A DNA stretch of 64,000 nt. Origin: UBA2862 sp045658005. GTDB lineage: Bacteria > Bacillota > Clostridia > Christensenellales > Aristaeellaceae. The stretch spans positions 22,599 through 86,598 of the forward strand of contig JAZOUD010000081.1 of the NCBI GenBank assembly GCA_045658005.1, given 5' to 3'. Position numbers and translations under genes: made by a program. How positions within the stretch are numbered: the first letter of the stretch is position 1; every line of letters begins with the position of its first letter. Of the stretch, positions 61,314-64,000 are shown one piece after another. A model generated the notes under the pieces. It ran no database searches. It was not told where the DNA came from and saw only the letters and a list, made by a program, of their open reading frames with translations.

Positions 61314-62306
61314 TTAATCTTCCTTCTTCACGGCCTGCAGGAACACCGACAGTATGATCAGGAAGCCCTTGGCCACCAGCTGGACGTTGGAGTTCAGGCC
61401 CTTCAGGCCCATGATGTTGTCCAGCATGCCGAAGATCAGCGCGCCGACCAGGGTGCCGAACATGGTGCCCTTGCCGCCCGCCATCGAGGTACCGCCGATG
61501 GCGACCGCCGCGACGGCGTACATCTCATAGCTCATGCCCTCGTTGGGGCCGCCCTGGAAGATCTGGGCGGAGTGGATCATGCCGGCGATGGAAGCCAGCA
61601 GGCCGGAGAGCATGAAGGCGATCAGCTTGACGTTCTTGACGTTGATGCCCGACAGGTGAGCCGCCGTGGCATTGCCGCCCACCGCGTAGATCTGGCGGCC
61701 GAAGCGGGTCTTTGACATGACAAACCAGAATATGCACAGCAGCACCAGGAAGATGATGGCCGGTACCGGCACCACGCCACCCAGGCGCTTGGACAGCACC
61801 TCGAAAGCCGGGGGCGCCAGGCCGGGGGCATCGCCGTAGGAGAGCGGTATGCCCGCGCCGCCGGACCACAGTCGTGCCAGGCCACGGGCGATATTCATCG
61901 AAGCCAGGGTCACGACGAAGGCCTGTATCTTCATCCGGGTGACCACGAAGCCGTTGAACAGGCCGTATACCGCACCCATCGCCAGGCAGATCAGCACCGT
62001 GGGCACGAACTCCAGGTCGTTGTGCATCATCAGCGCCGCGCAGCCGGTGGAAACCAGGCCCACCACTGAACCGACGGAAAGGTCGATGTCGCCCAGCAGT
62101 ACGATCATCGTCATGCCGATGGCGATGATGCCCGTCTCGGAGACGGCGCGCAGCAGATTCATGAGGTTCGTCACGCTCAGGAAGGTGTTGCGCCCGTTCT
62201 TCACGCAGATCAGGCTGCCGATGATAAAGATGACCACCAGGGCGATATAGCTTTGGAAGCGCTGTATCGTGTCCCTCATGTTGCGCGTTTCGTTTTTCTG
62301 GCTCAT
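61314..62306 (-). CDS. Sugar ABC importer permease (RbsC-like)
   Basis: 330 residues with 8-10 hydrophobic helices. RbsC-type motifs: GLVSTGCAALMMHN region, ALNMGNINGF-like segment GLFNGFVVTRMKIQAFVVTL, SMNIARGLARLWSGG and GTSMAGGKGTMFGTLVGALI (the cytoplasmic loop coupling to the ATPase). It forms the membrane channel of the importer. Its ATG overlaps the ATPase stop by 4 nt (ATGA), indicating coupled translation. Confidence 0.92.
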   Translation of the reverse strand: MSQKNETRNMRDTIQRFQSYIALVVIFIIGSLICVKNGRNTFLSVTNLMNLLRAVSETGIIAIGMTMIVLLGDIDLSVGSVVGLVSTGCAALMMHNDLEFVPTVLICLAMGAVYGLFNGFVVTRMKIQAFVVTLASMNIARGLARLWSGGAGIPLSYGDAPGLAPPAFEVLSKRLGGVVPVPAIIFLVLLCIFWFVMSKTRFGRQIYAVGGNATAAHLSGINVKNVKLIAFMLSGLLASIAGMIHSAQIFQGGPNEGMSYEMYAVAAVAIGGTSMAGGKGTMFGTLVGALIFGMLDNIMGLKGLNSNVQLVAKGFLIILSVFLQAVKKED

Positions 62307-63826
62307 GCGCTTGTCTCCTCTCTCCTTGTGGCTGCAGCCAGCAGCTTTTCCTGCGTCGCCTCGCCCCGGAGGAATTCGCCGGTAATCCGGCCCTCGCAGA
62401 GCGTGATGATGCGATCCGATATGCCGATGATCTCCGGAAGCTCCGAGGAAACCACGATGATGCCGATGCCCTGCCCTGCCAGTCTGCTGATCAGTTGGTA
62501 AATCTCGGCCTTGGCGCCCACGTCGATGCCGCGGGTGGGTTCATCCAGCAGCAGTATCTTCGGGTGGGTAATCAGCCAGCGCCCCAACACCACCTTTTGC
62601 TGGTTGCCGCCGGACAGTGTACCCGCCAGGGTCCGAACGCTGGTGGCCTTGATGCGCATGGCCTCCATCTGTTCGTTCCATTCCACGCCCTCGGCCGCCG
62701 TATCCATCACCAGGCCCTTGGTGAACTTCTTCAAAAGCGGCAGGGACATGTTCTCGCCGATGGAGCGCAACAGCACCAGGCCCTTGCCCTTTCTGTCCTC
62801 CGTGGCGAAGGACAGGCCGAGGTCGATGGCGTCCCGAGGCGATTTAATGGAGACCTTTTTGCCCTCGATGTAGATGTCGCCGGTGCACTGGGCGGGATGG
62901 ACGCCGAACAGGCACTCGCAGATTTCAGAGCGCCCCGCGCCCAGCAGCCCCGCAATGCCCAGTACCTCGCCCTTGCGCAGGTTGAAGGATATGTCGGTCA
63001 GCGGGCGGCTGGAGGAGCCGTGGCCGGTATTGAGGTTCATGTGTTCCACGCGCAGGACCTCGTCGCCGATGGGCACCTCCTCCTTGGGGTACATGTCCTT
63101 GATCTCCCGGCCCACCATCATCGATATGATCTGGTCGCGGTCGACCTGGCGGGCGTCCACGGTGTCGATATACCTGCCGTCCCGCAGCACCTCCAGCTTG
63201 TCGGCGATCTCAAAGACCTCCTCCATCCGGTGGGTGATGTAGATGATGCCCACGCCCTCGGACTGCAGGCGGCGGATCACGCGGAACAGCTGCTCCGTCT
63301 CCTGCTTGGAGATGGCCGAGGTGGGTTCGTCCAGTATCAGTATGCGGGCGTGCAGGGAGAGCGCCTTGGCGATCTCGACCATCTGCTGCTCGCCCACGCG
63401 CAACGTCTTCAGCTGGCGGTGGGGATTGAGGTCCAGCTCCAGCATCTTCAGGTACTTCCTGGCCTCCTCCTCCTGGGCGCGCTTGTCCACCATGCCCAGG
63501 CGATTTGCCTTCTCACGGCCCATGAACATGTTTTCCGCGATGGACAGCTCCTTCGCCATCTGCAATTCCTGGTGAATCTTCGCGATGCCCAGGGCGCGGG
63601 CGGCCAGGGGGCTGCCGATCTGTACCTGCTGGTCATCTATGAAAATCCTGCCCTCATAGTGCACCAGCGCGCCTGAGAGGATGTTCATCAGCGTGGACTT
63701 GCCCGCGCCGTTTTCACCCATCAATGCAAGGACCTCGCCGCCGTCCAGCTCCAGGTTCACGCCATCCAGCGCCCGGACCACGCCGAAGCTCTTGCCGATG
63801 TTTTCCATCCGCAGGAGTTTGCTCAT
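62303..63826 (-). CDS. Sugar ABC importer ATPase (RbsA/MglA-like, two nucleotide-binding domains)
   Basis: 507 residues from the ATG at 63826, with AAGGGGGAG upstream; the longer frame to 63859 overlaps the -10 box region. Two fused ATPase domains typical of carbohydrate uptake transporter class 2. Domain 1: MGENGAGKSTLMNIL, signature LRVGEQQMVEIAKAL, ARILILDEPTSAI. Domain 2: a degenerate Walker A (AGLLGAGRSEIC), signature LSGGNQQKVVLGRW, and PKILLLDEPTRGID. One intact and one degenerate site is the norm. It powers import with the permease and binding protein downstream. Confidence 0.95.
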   Translation of the reverse strand: MSKLLRMENIGKSFGVVRALDGVNLELDGGEVLALMGENGAGKSTLMNILSGALVHYEGRIFIDDQQVQIGSPLAARALGIAKIHQELQMAKELSIAENMFMGREKANRLGMVDKRAQEEEARKYLKMLELDLNPHRQLKTLRVGEQQMVEIAKALSLHARILILDEPTSAISKQETEQLFRVIRRLQSEGVGIIYITHRMEEVFEIADKLEVLRDGRYIDTVDARQVDRDQIISMMVGREIKDMYPKEEVPIGDEVLRVEHMNLNTGHGSSSRPLTDISFNLRKGEVLGIAGLLGAGRSEICECLFGVHPAQCTGDIYIEGKKVSIKSPRDAIDLGLSFATEDRKGKGLVLLRSIGENMSLPLLKKFTKGLVMDTAAEGVEWNEQMEAMRIKATSVRTLAGTLSGGNQQKVVLGRWLITHPKILLLDEPTRGIDVGAKAEIYQLISRLAGQGIGIIVVSSELPEIIGISDRIITLCEGRITGEFLRGEATQEKLLAAATRREETSA

Positions 63827-63854
63827 CTCGCTCCCCCTTCTCATATACATAACA

Positions 63855-63918
63855 TCCAAATATTATTTTATACTATTTGCTGAGTTTGTCAATATGGTTT
63901 TTTACAGTCCAAATATAA
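63855..63918 (-). promoter_or_regulatory. Promoter of the sugar importer operon flanked by two TCCAAATAT boxes
   Basis: TTGACA (63892-63887), a 16-bp spacer and TAAAAT (63870-63865) on the minus strand. TCCAAATAT occurs as direct repeats at 63855-63863 and 63908-63916 (plus-strand coordinates), one over the start site and one upstream of -35, an arrangement suggesting sugar-responsive repressor or activator sites. Confidence 0.6.
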
Positions 63919-63945
63919 TATTTTTAATTTTTTGGTCCGTCCTTG

Positions 63946-63973
63946 TTGTTTCCCATCTGCCATGTGATATAAT
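63946..63973 (+). promoter_or_regulatory. Plus-strand promoter for a gene beyond the right edge
   Basis: TTGTTT (63946-63951), a 16-bp spacer and TATAAT (63968-63973). No open frame follows inside the window, so its gene lies to the right. Confidence 0.45.
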
Positions 63974-64000
63974 AAACATCAGAATACCGACACAGCGAAC

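Noticed and set aside
61890..62310. Plus-strand frames over the sugar importer genes
   Set aside because: They oppose genes with clear RbsA/RbsC motifs and have no initiation signals.

Overview
The window looks like a chromosomal segment of a fairly GC-rich clostridial Firmicute (Bacillota, class Clostridia), most likely an uncultured gut-type lineage. The evidence is gene order: rpmB (zinc-ribbon form) divergent from a yloU/fakA pair with recG close by, and an M24 aminopeptidase followed by efp and a CD1247-family protein. Both orders are typical of Firmicutes. No rRNA, tRNA, CRISPR array or intact insertion sequence was found, and genus cannot be told.

Layout. 1-2.4 kb: a secreted thermolysin-type (M4) protease whose C-terminus lies outside the window. 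2.9-5.5 kb: a response regulator with degenerate GGDEF, apparently intact EAL and two PAS-like domains. 5.5-36 kb: one minus-strand run of six genes. It begins with an approximately 8,294-residue surface protein (acidic Glu-Pro stalk, YDG/MBG repeats, CnaB/SpaA-like domains, six parallel beta-helix modules). It continues with four small or modular proteins carrying prepilin N-termini that resemble the four minor-pilin classes, and ends with a secreted protein of three SH3-like repeats. This looks like a tip-adhesin plus minor-pilin operon, comparable in layout to pilVWX-pilY1, and is the most interesting part of the window. 36.3-41.2 kb: a five-gene nucleotide-sugar/surface-glycan operon led by a UDP-glucose dehydrogenase fused to an N-terminal XRE-type DNA-binding domain.

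41.5-47.4 kb: cbiK, recG, a Gfo/Idh/MocA oxidoreductase, fakA-like and yloU-like genes (minus strand). 47.7-51.7 kb: rpmB, an RluA-type pseudouridine synthase, a GNAT acetyltransferase, a small PD-(D/E)XK-like protein and a SNF2 helicase (plus strand). A short element with 21-bp inverted ends separates the last two. 51.7-57.2 kb: a sensorless histidine kinase, a SPOR-like membrane protein, a PrsA-like foldase, ruvA, ruvC and a secreted Ig-like protein. 57.3-60.3 kb: a cysteine-rich protein, Xaa-Pro aminopeptidase, efp and the CD1247-family protein. 60.3-63.8 kb: a sugar ABC importer operon (ATPase, permease, binding protein) behind a well-formed promoter.

Several promoters with 16-18 bp spacers and several long perfect hairpins lie between genes. 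Some hairpins are terminators; others sit between divergent genes or lack a U-run and behave more like dispersed repeats. All assignments come from reading the sequence. No similarity search, structure prediction or composition calculation was run.
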